This document shows, one piece after another, positions 1 to 11,400 of a stretch of DNA of 64,000 nucleotides; positions within the stretch are counted from its first letter, which is position 1; the number at the start of each line of letters is the position of its first letter. The DNA is from Antedon mediterranea (lineage: Eukaryota; Echinodermata; Crinoidea; Comatulida; Antedonidae): contig NC_092677.1 in the NCBI RefSeq assembly GCF_964355755.1, forward strand, positions 9,570,601-9,634,600, in the 5' to 3' direction. The translations under genes and the position numbers were made by a program. The notes below the pieces were generated by a model. It was not told where the DNA came from. It did no database searches and saw only the letters and a list, made by a program, of their open reading frames with translations.

Positions 1-317
1 ACTCTATTGTACAATGACAATAAATAGGTAGGTATAAAAGGCAATCCAATTCTAAGGTACAGTGGGTTGGGATTAGTGAGCCCATTAAATTGTTATCAAA
101 ACTATGTTAAACGGTAGCTCTAAAATTTATGTTGTAAAACTGTTGAAACAAGTATTGTGAAATCAAGCCCCTTTTTTTTTTACATTTTTTGGAAAAAATT
201 CTTGGTTTTCAAAGAGTATTAGGAGGGTCAACTGTAAAAGTAACACCATAGGATTATTATTATGGTAATTATTAAATGAAATTTTAATAGTATCTATTGT
301 TTTAGTAAAGATGCTAC

Positions 318-803
318 CTCGTTGGTACACTTGAGCGTCTGTCTTAGATCGACAAGTGAGTGCTATTGCGGTCCACTGTGCTCGTCTTTTCTTGTACCTC
401 CCAGTGTTATCAATGCAGTCCAGGTGTTCCAGCTACAAAATAACATTTTAATTTGATAGTTAATTAGTATTAATATGGTACCATTTCAATGATAACACAA
501 TATTACATTATATGTATACAAGTATTTGCAGAAGTTAAGGTAAAAAAGAAAAGAAAGCAATTTTTATGGAGGGAGGGTTTAGAGGTAAACACAAGTACTG
601 CTTCATATTCACTGTGTTTAACATACAATACTATTTCTATCAATTTTATAATTATTTCAAAAATACAATTATGAACAAAATTACAGAAGGTTTACCAGAT
701 TTTGAAGTCGTTTTGTTTCAGAGATCCATTCAGTAATTTCAGCCTTGTCGCTGTCACCAGCAGCAGATGTACTTCTGTCCATGTTAAAGTCGATGTGTGC
801 ACG
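318..803 (-). CDS. Two internal exons of an unidentified gene, partial
   Basis: Two minus-strand exons are supported by splice signals and frame. The upstream exon, 696-803, follows a TTTTAAAG acceptor and ends in CTG before gtaaac. The next exon, 318-432, follows TTTTGTAG and ends CGAG before gtagca. They join in phase 0 and leave phase 1. Together they encode about 74 residues that look like real protein: an acidic stretch (KAEITEWISETKRL), then a basic one (NTGRYKKRRAQW) and ALTCRSKTDAQVYQRG. I do not recognise the family. The rest would lie beyond the left edge or in unseen exons to the right. The Cys-rich exon at 2719-2906 does not join 696-803 in frame, so I treat them as separate genes. 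A coding exon pair is likely; its identity is unknown. Confidence 0.5.
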
Positions 804-929
804 CTTTAAAATAAAATATATTCATGCACATTACTATGTTTCCCTAACATTCAATTACAGTCAAGTGAACACCTAACATTTATTGTTGAATTCATCGATG
901 GAGAAATTGTTTACAAAGTGCAAATTGAG

Positions 930-1170
930 TGGAATTGTGGCTTGGTGGTTATGATGCTTGGCTACCATTCTAAGGGTCCTGGGTTCAAGTCCCGTCACAT
1001 GTCAGGATTTTTTCTAAGGACCAAATTACTCCACTCCCAAAGACTTGTAATAAGACTTTGTTTATGTAGAGCATCTTGTGTATATGTTTGTCTTGTGAAC
1101 CTCTGAGGGTCCCTAATGATCAGCAATAGCTGGATGGATCACCCTCATTAAATATGGTTTAAAAAAAAAG
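930..1170 (+). mobile_element. tRNA-derived SINE
   Basis: An RNA polymerase III-like head has an A-box-like stretch (GGCTTGGTGGTTATGATG) and a good B box (GGGTTCAAGTCC near 980-992). A non-tRNA body follows and ends in a run of nine A residues near 1160-1170. The cloverleaf is not intact, so this is a retroposed SINE and not a working tRNA gene. Confidence 0.6.
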
Positions 1171-1497
1171 GGACATAATAAGATGGGGTTGTAGGGGAAA
1201 TAACGCCGGCGCCACCTAACTACACACTCAGAGGGATATAATTTATAGAACTGTGAATATGTTTAGGGTCATAATTAAGTCTAAACAATTATCAATGGCA
1301 TAGGCGTATCCTGTATAATATTAGAGCCATTGTATTGCATCTATGATTCCTGCTACACTATAAAAATAAATGCTACATACTATGGTCTGTTTATTATTAT
1401 TGTGCAGTCACAAGAGAATGAGAAGGTTAAACTAATTGTATTTCTTTAAATAAACCATAGGGTCATAACCCATGCTGAATTTATAAAGTACCTTCTT

Positions 1498-2906
1498 TTA
1501 AATGTCCAGCTGTTTGTTTGTTGGTCCCCCTCCTTCAACAATCCAGTCCAGTACTTTTGGAGCTATGGATTCACTGAAGTGTGAAAACATTGACCTCATT
1601 CATTGCCTTTTATGGATATGACGTTATGAAAGGGGAAGCCCCATAAACGTGTTTTGTTTTGGTAGCCTGTTGCTATTTCTTCAACATTTTGAACGTGTCC
1701 TACTAATATTTGATATATAAAGTCAATGTTTGTGCAGTTCAATATGTTATTGTCTAGGACTAGAGTATCATTAATAATAATATTTATCAAATTGCATTGA
1801 AATATGTATGTACCACCATGGCCAATTAATTTGTTATGTGTGTGATGTTCATTAAATCATATATACCGCCCTCTCTACATCTTTGCTTTACCAACTTAAC
1901 CACCACCACCACCACCACACATGATACCACCACAACACCACACAGATCGCAGGGAGAAAGACGTTTCACGTAGCCTTAGCTAGGCCTAGGTAAAAAGTCC
2001 GCTGAAATTCTCAAACAGATGAATGAAAGGTAATGTTTTAACATCATTTATTAGTACCAGGCCTATAGGCCTAGCTAGGCCTAGGCCTAGTAGTAGTAAT
2101 ACTATATGTAGGCCTAGGAGGCTAGCTAGACCTCCTCCTACCTAGTAGGCCTATAGGCCTAGTAGGCTACGTAGGCCTACAATAGACACGTTTCGCGCTC
2201 GCGAGGTCACCGTCAGTTTGACCTTTTAGTGGGTATACAATGTTAAACAAACACAGCGAGAGGTATGTTAAAGCATGGGAGAACTGAGACTGAGAGATGA
2301 TCATCTTAAAAAGCAATCGTCAAAACTAGCCTTTTGATGGAATGGCATGGTAAGGATGTTATTTATTTTCTAAACTTATGTTTTATATTCACTGTAGAAT
2401 TATTTGGGCATTTGGTTCGGAATCATCGACTTTATTTATGTATTGTCATTTTTGGTTTGACATTATTATAGGCCTATATAATTACGGTGCATTTAATACA
2501 TGTTAACTGTTGATTTTATTTACAAATGTTGCGTAAATATATTAATTATTATCTTTCATTCTTCTTCATGTTCCTATTGCATCTTCCATGTATTATGTGA
2601 TGTTCTTCGGCGCTTAAACAGACACCCAAGCCTCCTAGGCCTAGTAGACCAAGTACCGCATCATCAGGCAACGCCACCGGCGGGCGGGCGGAGAGACCCG
2701 AGCACATCGTGGACGTACCTTTCCTTGAAAAATGTCCAAGATTTTGCGCCACTATCCTTCGGAGCCGACGCAAACCACTGAGCAAGTGTTTGAAAATTAA
2801 AAACAGGAATATTATTCAGTGATTTTGTGTAGTTAAATTCACGATTTATCCAACATATACAACATTTATGATGCACCTTGCAACAAAAGCACTCGGCAGT
2901 CGCCAT
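1498..2906 (-). CDS. Small Cys-rich protein, two exons, unknown function
   Basis: The first exon runs from an ATG at 2906 (G at -3, G at +4) to 2719 and ends AAGGAAAG before a strong gtacgt donor. A compatible second exon, 1573-1498, follows an acceptor reading TTTTCACACTTCAG and stops at TAA. The joined frame gives 87 residues. The start holds six cysteines in 13 residues (CFCC, then KCCIC). Next come aromatic and basic segments (QTLAQWFASAPK, SWTFFKE) and a tail containing APKVLDWIVEGGG. There is no signal peptide or membrane span. The paired cysteines could bind metal, but this is inference. An in-frame ATG six codons upstream (2924) is an alternative start. A minus-strand AATAAA near 1390-1395 could serve polyadenylation. 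I do not recognise the family, and the exon join is my prediction. Confidence 0.5.
1972..2180. repeat. AGGCCTA palindromic word cluster
   Basis: The stretch is built of overlapping TAGGCCTA, CTAGGCCTAG and GCTAGCTAGG words. Similar clusters lie at 3020-3130, 14270-14345, 39225-39270 and 59330-59420. They sit beside promoters or element ends and look like a genome-wide low-complexity habit of this species. Confidence 0.6.
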
Positions 2907-3008
2907 TTCGCTATGCTTCAACACGCACTAGGCGAGAGCTGTGTTCGGTTTGTTTACAAATCTATACCCACTATTTCTGATTGGTCGCGAGCGCGAAACG
3001 TGTCTATT
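2178..3008. repeat. Inverted duplication around the Cys-rich gene promoter
   Basis: The left arm starts ACAATAGACACGTTTCGCGC (2178) and the right arm ends with its exact reverse complement (near 3008). Matching continues inward in degenerate form for about 100 bp: AGTGGGTATA, AAACAAAC, ACACAGC and AAGCAT recur in the same order on opposite strands. The right arm lies just upstream of the Cys-rich start codon and so is its promoter and 5' UTR. The left arm points the other way, toward the sialyltransferase gene. No convincing target-site duplication flanks the arms, so I cannot tell a transposon from an inverted promoter duplication. Confidence 0.6.
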
Positions 3009-3204
3009 GTCATTAGCTCTGGGCCTAGCCTAGCTAGCTAGGCTGGGCCTACTAAAAGAGTATACCACATGGTCCTACTAGAGGCCTAATAATTAATAGA
3101 ATAAAATACTAGGCTAGGCCTACTAACTACTACAGTACACACTCAATCAAGATTAACCTCTAACTAGGTTACTACTGCCTAGCTTTACTCTATGCTAATG
3201 TTAT

Positions 3205-4011
3205 GTTATGCGCGATTTGAACGATTTGCGCAATTTGAAATTGCGCAAAAAATTCCTTGCGCAAAGAATTCTTGCGCAATTTTAAATTGCGCACAGATTT
3301 TCTTGCGCAATATTAAATTGCACAATCAACTTGTGCAATATCAAATTGAGAAAATCCTTGCGCAATTTCAATTTGCGCTGCACAATTTGTAAAATTGTCA
3401 AATTGCGCAGCAGAATTCTACCAGAATGCGTGCTAACGTCGACGATCGGTTAACAATAATAATTTATTCGAAACTAATAACTCAAAATGAAACATAATAA
3501 ATGCGAAGATAACATGTGTAACACACAACATAAATGGCATACACAATTAAATAATATTATCATTATTAAAAATAACAAAAATTAATGTAGTAATAAACAA
3601 CATAGTCTACCGCCACCAACGGTTAGACTTGCTATCAAAACATAGCCAGTAGTAGGCGGCTAGATAGAGTAGTATTAGCCGCCCGCCGTGCACGTGCCCG
3701 CCGGGAACACCACCTTTGTGGTCCTTTGTCGGGTCTTCGACGGTATGCTAACAATAACAATATTTTCACTACTATAAAAAATAAATAAATGCGATATTAT
3801 CTTTAATTTTGAATCATTCTTAGAAATTACTATAAAAATATGGGTGTGCATGATTTCACAATCTGTCGAAAAAAACCTTGCGCAATTTGCAGATTACTTG
3901 CGCAATTTAATACGTTGCTTGCGCAATTTGAAACAGATGTTTCAATTCAAATTGCGCAAGGAATTCTTTGCGCAATTTTAAATTGCGCAAATCGTTCAAA
4001 TCGCGCATAAC
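3205..4011. mobile_element. TIR element with subterminal GCGCAA repeats
   Basis: The ends are inverted copies of each other. The left reads GTTATGCGCGATTTGAACGA (from 3205) and the right is its reverse complement ending at 4011. Inside each end, TTGCGCAA and AATTGCGCAA recur many times in both orientations (3225-3410 and 3878-3990), like subterminal transposase-binding repeats. The roughly 450-bp middle has no coding potential. It is a non-autonomous DNA transposon candidate of unknown superfamily. Short GCGCAA-rich fragments at 19165-19190 and 39740-39800 may be related. Confidence 0.6.
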
Positions 4012-5440
4012 ACTAATACAATAGTCGTCGTGGCGGTGTGGTGATGGTCGGTGACCATGAAGTTTGTGCCTTTTCAGCGATTTCAACAACAAGCCAACAA
4101 TTCATCCTCATTTAATTTTAGTTCACAGAATTGTTTTTAATTAAAAAAACAACTCTAATCTACTAATATACTGCGTCTCATTTGAAATTAGTCGCATTAA
4201 TTATTCATTTAGGTTGAACTAGTTAAAGGTGTATCCCGTAGCAACGATTTGGGTTCATGTGAAAAAAATGATGAGTCTTAATGTTTGACGAGAATATCTC
4301 AATTTTTTTTAAATCACCTTTTCTAACTGTTAGTCACTACTGTAGTATAATTTCTCTTTGAATGGTCTCTATACTAATTTACTATGGTTTTTTATTGATA
4401 CTGCTATTGTTACTATTTCAATTTTCTTTTAAACATGTGGATTTCTTCAAGATAAACAGTTTTACTAAATGATGTAACTTCTACTAATAATTGACATTTA
4501 CTTGACCTTTATCTTAATGCAGAGGGAGGAATGACAATTGAGTCACCTGAACTCTTAGTAGCGTACATCCTGTTTTAGTAGACAACATAAGTTTTTAAAA
4601 TCAATGAAAAAACAAACATACTATATTTTCCATTCTGTACTTAACATCAACAAGAATAGATGCATGTACTGAAATAGTTAGTCCTTACCTTTTTACACTA
4701 AATGTTTGGATGCATGTTGTACAGTATTTAGATTTTACCAGAGTATCATAGAAAATTCTGTAATAAATGTGTTTTACAGTTGCTTAACTGTGGTATCATA
4801 GGCCATAACTAAACCCTTAAACCAACCTTACAATTACATTACATGATATAGGCTTGCACAACATGCTGTATTAAAGATATTCTTGCTACACAAAACTGGG
4901 CAAATATTGTAGAGATAACACTGAGAATCTGGTATAATTCAGAAAATATTTTATTTTAACAATATATTATTACTTAAACTGTATAAATTCAAATCTAGTA
5001 GTACAGTAGTAGTAGGGGAAGAGTAAAAATGTAATCCTTGGTTATATTCTGTACAATAGGTTTTAAATGAAGTTTTCAAATGACAATGAAATGCTAATAT
5101 TGGACCATTTCCTGTTAGTATTACTGTAGTAGTTTACAGAAAATTTAGATTTTTTGAATTTTGATTACAGTATTTAAAATTTATACAAATAATTTTAATA
5201 TTTTGTGCTACTGCTTTTATGTTAATACTGTATATATATGTAAATACTGTAAAACTGTAAAATGCTATACAATATTTAATATAAAATAAGGTGGTTTATT
5301 ATCATTATTACATAACAGTACAATAAACTGTCCCCTTAAAAATAAAGTACATGTGTGTCCCTGTCCTTTTTGTACAACAAAATAATTGTGTTATTAAAAA
5401 GTAATTGTTTATAACAATACTTTATCTTTCTTTTTTTAAG
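4012..5440. other. AT-rich intergenic or 5' intronic DNA
   Basis: I see no coding exon, RNA gene or clear repeat here. A 5' non-coding exon of the sialyltransferase may lie upstream. One candidate ends at 2350 before gtaagg, in which case this stretch would be its first intron. Confidence 0.4.
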
Positions 5441-8400
5441 GCTACCAAGAGGATTTATATAGCAAAACGAGAACATACAGTTTTGAATAATGAATTATTT
5501 TAAACTACGGACGTTGGTAATTGTCCTTATTTTTTTAATGATATCGTTTATTTTTACGTATGTCTACACAAATGGAAACTATCTCCGATTGCCAAGTGAT
5601 CCTAATCATATGCAAATTTTACCAATGAAAGCGTATACCGATAATTCCCACCAATTCATATATGTAAATAACTCTGATAAACACCAGGAGTTTTTAATAG
5701 TTAATAAAGAAAATAGTGTTGAAAAACATGAGAATTTGAACATTCCAAACAAGAACGAAATTCCAATTGATGGAGCTGCTCATATTTCAAACCAACAAGA
5801 ATTAAAGAAACCAGTTTTTACGCAAAATCAAGTAAACAAAGAAGAGCAACATGTAGATACAAATCATTTGCACGTTGGGGTTAAAATAGACGAAAATGTT
5901 GCTATTAGCCTGCCAAAATCAACTCCTGCCAGACCCTGCAACAGACTCTGGGTGAAAGGTCGATCAAAATGGTTTGATCAACGCTTTGATGGTACAATTT
6001 CATCCATCTGGACACGCGACAATATTAAACAGACTTCAGCGGTCAAAAACTGGTGGTTGGTAAGTAAATTTTGTACCTACAGTAGCTATCATGGTTAGAC
6101 ACCATGGGAAGACTGTTCCATTTACATATAGGGTTTCTTTTATCTAAAGAGGCACTACAAACAACACACTGTAAAGTTTTGAATCAATCATTGTTCAACA
6201 AAAAAGAAAAAAAAATGTATATTGTTGTTGGATTGTATAGTTTTAAAATGCCTAGCAATTGTTAACTGAACGAGACCTTTGTACTTTAAAGGAGAACCCA
6301 CCAGAGATCATTTTAAACTAGTGCAGCATCAGTCTAACTAATTTGTAAATGAAATATTGCATTCTCGCTGAATATATAATAATTGGAAAATTTACTTTAA
6401 AAAATGTAAGACAACAAGATGTCTGACTGAGAACAAGAATACATGGTTTACATAATGTATATAATTCTGTTCTTGGATAAAACAACACCATAGGACCATA
6501 TGTTTTGAAGTTTTTTTGTAAGACCACCTGAATTTTAATTGGTTTACTACAGAAAATACTAAGTATCTCTTAAAGTTCAACTTAACAATTAAAAAAAAAG
6601 TAGATACAGAGCTTCTTACTGCCTTGTATTTTGTTATTAAATGTAACATATGCCTTACCTAAAAATAGAAACTAGATAGTATAACGGTTTTCATCTAAAT
6701 TATAAAAAAGTTTTTCTAATGTACATAGCTATGTAAGACATAGCTATATATTTTTAGACTGAATATTAAGTGCTATGCACTTTGTTGTAAGCACTCCCCT
6801 TTTTGACAGCTAAAACAAAAACTACTGAACTACTATTTTATATTTATTTTGATTATTTAAAATATTATATAAACATATAGATCTGATTCCAGTCAATACT
6901 GTACTGATCTCCCAGTAGGCATGTGATGGAACAGTAATTGCGATTTACCAATAATTTTAGAAATAATTTTTAGTATTTAAAATAAATGTATTACTCAGCA
7001 GATAAATATCTTACTGTATAGACCATACACTGATCTATTTGTAGCGGTTTCTATGAAACGAACGCACACACACACACACACATTTCATTCAGGTATTGGT
7101 TATATAGCAGTATTATATTTCCTGTTACACTTATTAAGCCACAGGAAATTTCTTTCATGTTAAACACAAATTCCATTAGTTATTAAAGTAAAGATGTAAC
7201 ACACTCAATTTATTTTGCAATTTGTGCTTTGAAATTTGTATTTTCAAGAGATACAATATCAGAAAAACAGTTTTTATGCGAGATAAATAATTAATCCATA
7301 AACTCGTGTTACAAGAAGCCAGTGCCATATTTAATATTTCTTGCCATGCTATTTGAAATCCAGCCATAAAAATTCCATTCATGTACAAGTACACGAATAG
7401 ATCGGATTATTTTAATGATAAATGGCGGGATGAAAGTAATTACTTGATGGTTGATATCTTTACAAAATGACAGTTCATAACATGAATGCTTTTAAATTAT
7501 AGATAGAAAAATTAAGGTATTAAAGATTAAAACCAGTGATGTAGTTCAGATGAAAAGCCTAAATTTGTTTTATCCCATCTAAAGTCTACACTATCAAACT
7601 AGTTTGACAAAAAAAGTGTGGCCAAATATGGTAGTGATATGACATCATCATGTCCATGTCATGACTATTTTATGGCCGCTCACTAACCTTAATTTTACCA
7701 TAGAGTAACTGACATTTTACACAAAATATTCACAATTTTTTTTAGAATCAAGACACCTTGTTCAAATTTATTTTTTTTTAAACAATGAACATTGATAACA
7801 AATGTCATTGTAGTAACTATCTGTATCTAAGGTGATTTAATTATAATTTCTTCAAACAAAGTTTGTTTAAGAATATTATTAATGAGAAATTAATGAGGGA
7901 ATTTCAGCGTATTGATTCATGAAACAACAGAATGTATGGTTGGTAGAATAATTGTCAACAACGGCTTGTGTTACAAGCTATCCAATAAAGTATTGATTGT
8001 GAAAGACAGAATGCATACAAGACTTTTTTTTTGTGACATTTGAAATTTAAATCTAAAAATTTAATAAGTCAGTCACTATAGACATAGGTGGATGAAAAGA
8101 TTGGGTAAAGTGTGTGGGAATATATCTGAAACATTACCAATTAATTAAAAATTTTAATGATGTTGAAATTAAGCTAAGGTGGAACTTGAGAGGAAGCCCT
8201 TTCAAACCTAGTTATTTACACGGGTATGTTAGTGACCTATCCACCAAAGTTAGTGATAATTGGCTCATTATTCCCAACTTTCCCAGGAGGTTAATAGTAC
8301 TGTAAATAAGCATGAACGGACCACAACTGTATTAATGTTATTTACACATTTTTTTCTGTGCTAAAGGGCATACAAAGTAGTAAGAATAAAGATGTACTAG

Positions 8401-11400
8401 GAGTAATGAATTCAGTATTTACCATGATACCTGACGTAGACGTCTACAAGGATAGGTCTAAGTGCAGGCGATGCGCAGTGGTTGGCAACTCTGGTAATTT
8501 GAAAGGGAGCAGTTATGGAGCAGAAATTGATGCCCATGATATGGTTATAAGGTTAGTTAAAAGAAAATTATTTTATATAATATAAAATATATTATATAAT
8601 ATAATAATAATTATAATTTTAATATAATAATTATATAGTAGTATATAGTAAACTGTGTTGGTAAAATATGATGGTTGCGTTGTGGTAGTCAGTGAGCAAT
8701 TCAAACAATACCAGTATTAGTGCAGTTATTTAAACATTTAGGACTGCTGATCAAAATGCGAAAACAAGTTCATCTGGTTTTAATGTAGTGGTAGGTAAAG
8801 TTCATATTAACCTTAAATCAGTGGAAAACTTGCGTGTCAAAACAGTTTCATTTCGTCTGGCTAACAGCTAAAAATAAAATATTATACTATTGAAAGGCAT
8901 AAACTAGAAGCTGAACTTTTCTGATTAAGGAATCTTTCTATTCATTTGGCTCCCTCAAAAAAAAAATTCCTTTTATCCCTAGGGCTTTATCTGCACTATC
9001 TATCTATACAAAAAAATGTGATGGGCCCATATGGATATGATGTCATATCACTACCATATTTCAGCATATCAATACCATATTTGGGCACTTCACACTTTTG
9101 TTGTCATACTTGTTTGTGATAGTGTAGACAGAGCTTTAGTGGCAAAGCTACAATTTATTGAATATGAATGATGCATATTAAGTCAACTGAGCCATTTAGG
9201 AATGTTTCTACTCCTTCAAATGTACTTTTCTCTCAATATTGCAAAGTTGTGACAAATCTACGATATATATATGTATTTATCAATTATATGAAACATATTT
9301 AATAAATCAGTAGGCTACACCTCCACAACCTAAAACAACATTATTATTATTTGTGAGTCAGGATGAATGAAGCTCCATTAGCAGGCTTTGAAAAAGATGT
9401 AGGCTACAGAGAAACGCATCGCCTCATGTATCCTGAGAGTTACTACAGCATCAAGCAAGATGTACACTTTGTGTTGGTTAGCTTCAAGACCCTGGACGTG
9501 GAATGGCTCATGAGTGCCATGACAACGGGCACAATTAAAAGGTATAAAACAAAAAAAGTAGTGGATCTGTAGCTTGGTGGTTAACAACATGCTTGCCTTG
9601 CAATCCTTCCAATCCCAATGTCTAGGGTTCAATCCTGACCTAGTGCCAGGGTTGACTTACGACTCTTTCAATGCCACTCCCTAAGCCTCAAATGTGACTT
9701 ATATGCATTATAAATTATTTTAAATAGTTTATCCATCCTGTAATTGGCGAGTTTCTCGCTGTTGGATGCGTATGAAATAAAAAATAAATGAAAAAAACAT
9801 TTTCAAACAATGTTTTCATATCAATTTTAGCAGATGGCTACTATAGTTATTATTTCACCCTTAACCTTATGGCAGTCACTATTCTACTTCTCTATTTACA
9901 GTATATCTATTTGTATGCATGTATACAAGAAAATGCAAAATAGCTAAGCTTGAGATAATATAGACAGAAAAGAACACGTTAACAAATTCATCATCCACAC
10001 ATATGGATCAATATAAATTGGTTTATGAATATTTATAATTAATATACAGTACAGTAATCTTGCATAATTTAATTTATGTGTGAAGAATCATTTACCATGA
10101 TTTTTTTTTCTCGCTAGAACTTGGCGGCCGGTGAAAAACTTAATCAATGTCAATGCAAGTCTTGTGAGTAATTAATATTTTAAAATCTATTTTATATTTT
10201 ACAGCATATATAGTAATATTTACATTCCTTCCTTTTTAAAATGTTATTTAAAAAAAAATCAACAAATACTAACAACAATAACAATTTTACTACACGTTCA
10301 TTTAACACTGATTTGTTACAGCTTTATCAATGTTTTTGGCATTTACATGCCTTATTTTGTATTTAAATGATTTTTTTAATGCCATTTTACAGTGTTAATG
10401 TATCGTGGTTAGTCATGTAGATGGGTCAGTTCAGTGTAATAAACCTGCTTTATGGGAAGGAAGCCAAAAGTCAACTTAAAACATAACATATTGTTTGTCA
10501 CATTAATTCATACTGATGTATTTAACCAGTTTCTGTAAAGTTAAAATATTCTTCTTAATTTCGCTCTTCAATATTTTTATTCAAACATTCACTTGTTATA
10601 ACTTTGGAATCACCAGTGGAGGATCCAGGATAATGATTTAGGAGGCCCAGGTCTGGGTGGGCCTCCCTTCTGGAATCGGCCTACTACTTACTGACCACTC
10701 ATTTTTAATTAAATTTGCTAAACCAACTTTTATTAATATATGATTGTTTCTGAGATTTTTATAAGAAAATTCACACTGAATCTTACCTCTCATTATGTTG
10801 CCTTTCTGGCCATAGTACTACATTTTAATTAGTGTTATTCTTTACTATGATTTACTCAATTTGTAATGTTAATAGACATTTATTCCTATTTTTCCATTGT
10901 ACAATGATCTACATTTACTCATATGATATCTGAATATGTTTTTTGAAGGAAGAAAAATCATTCTACAACCATTTCGTGAATGTATTGAGGAAATAAATAT
11001 TATTAATTTCCTTTGTGCACAAAAGCATTCACTCTCATTTACCTCATTGTACAATAAACGAAACATTTCATTTTGGTGTTATATTACTCCAATGGGTTTA
11101 TCATCCAACAATAATGACTTTTCACAGTTCCTTAAGTCTCTTCTAAATCTGAGCACGTTCTTTAAATGAACAAACATCAATGATTCTAAACACCATTTTG
11201 TGAATCTACAATAATAATCTGGACATTTGTAATGTGACAAATGATTCTATCACCTAAGGCTTACTTAACTTCAAACCATGACATATTAGTCTTACACATT
11301 ATTGACGTCAGTAAGCATTCAACCATGATCACAAAGATAATTTTATTTAAGTAAATATTGCATACATACATCCAGGGGCATTTCACAAACATTTTTTTTC

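Noticed and set aside
1596-1790. Minus-strand 64-codon frame (contains NCTNIDFIYQILVGHVQNVE)
   Set aside because: It looks protein-like but has no splice borders, and its stop precedes the exon at 1498-1573 in another frame. It could be a decayed coding fragment, but I cannot support it.
6318-6649. Minus-strand frames in sialyltransferase intron 1
   Set aside because: AT-rich chance frames with no conserved features; exon 1 and exon 2 of the sialyltransferase join directly in phase 0 across this region.
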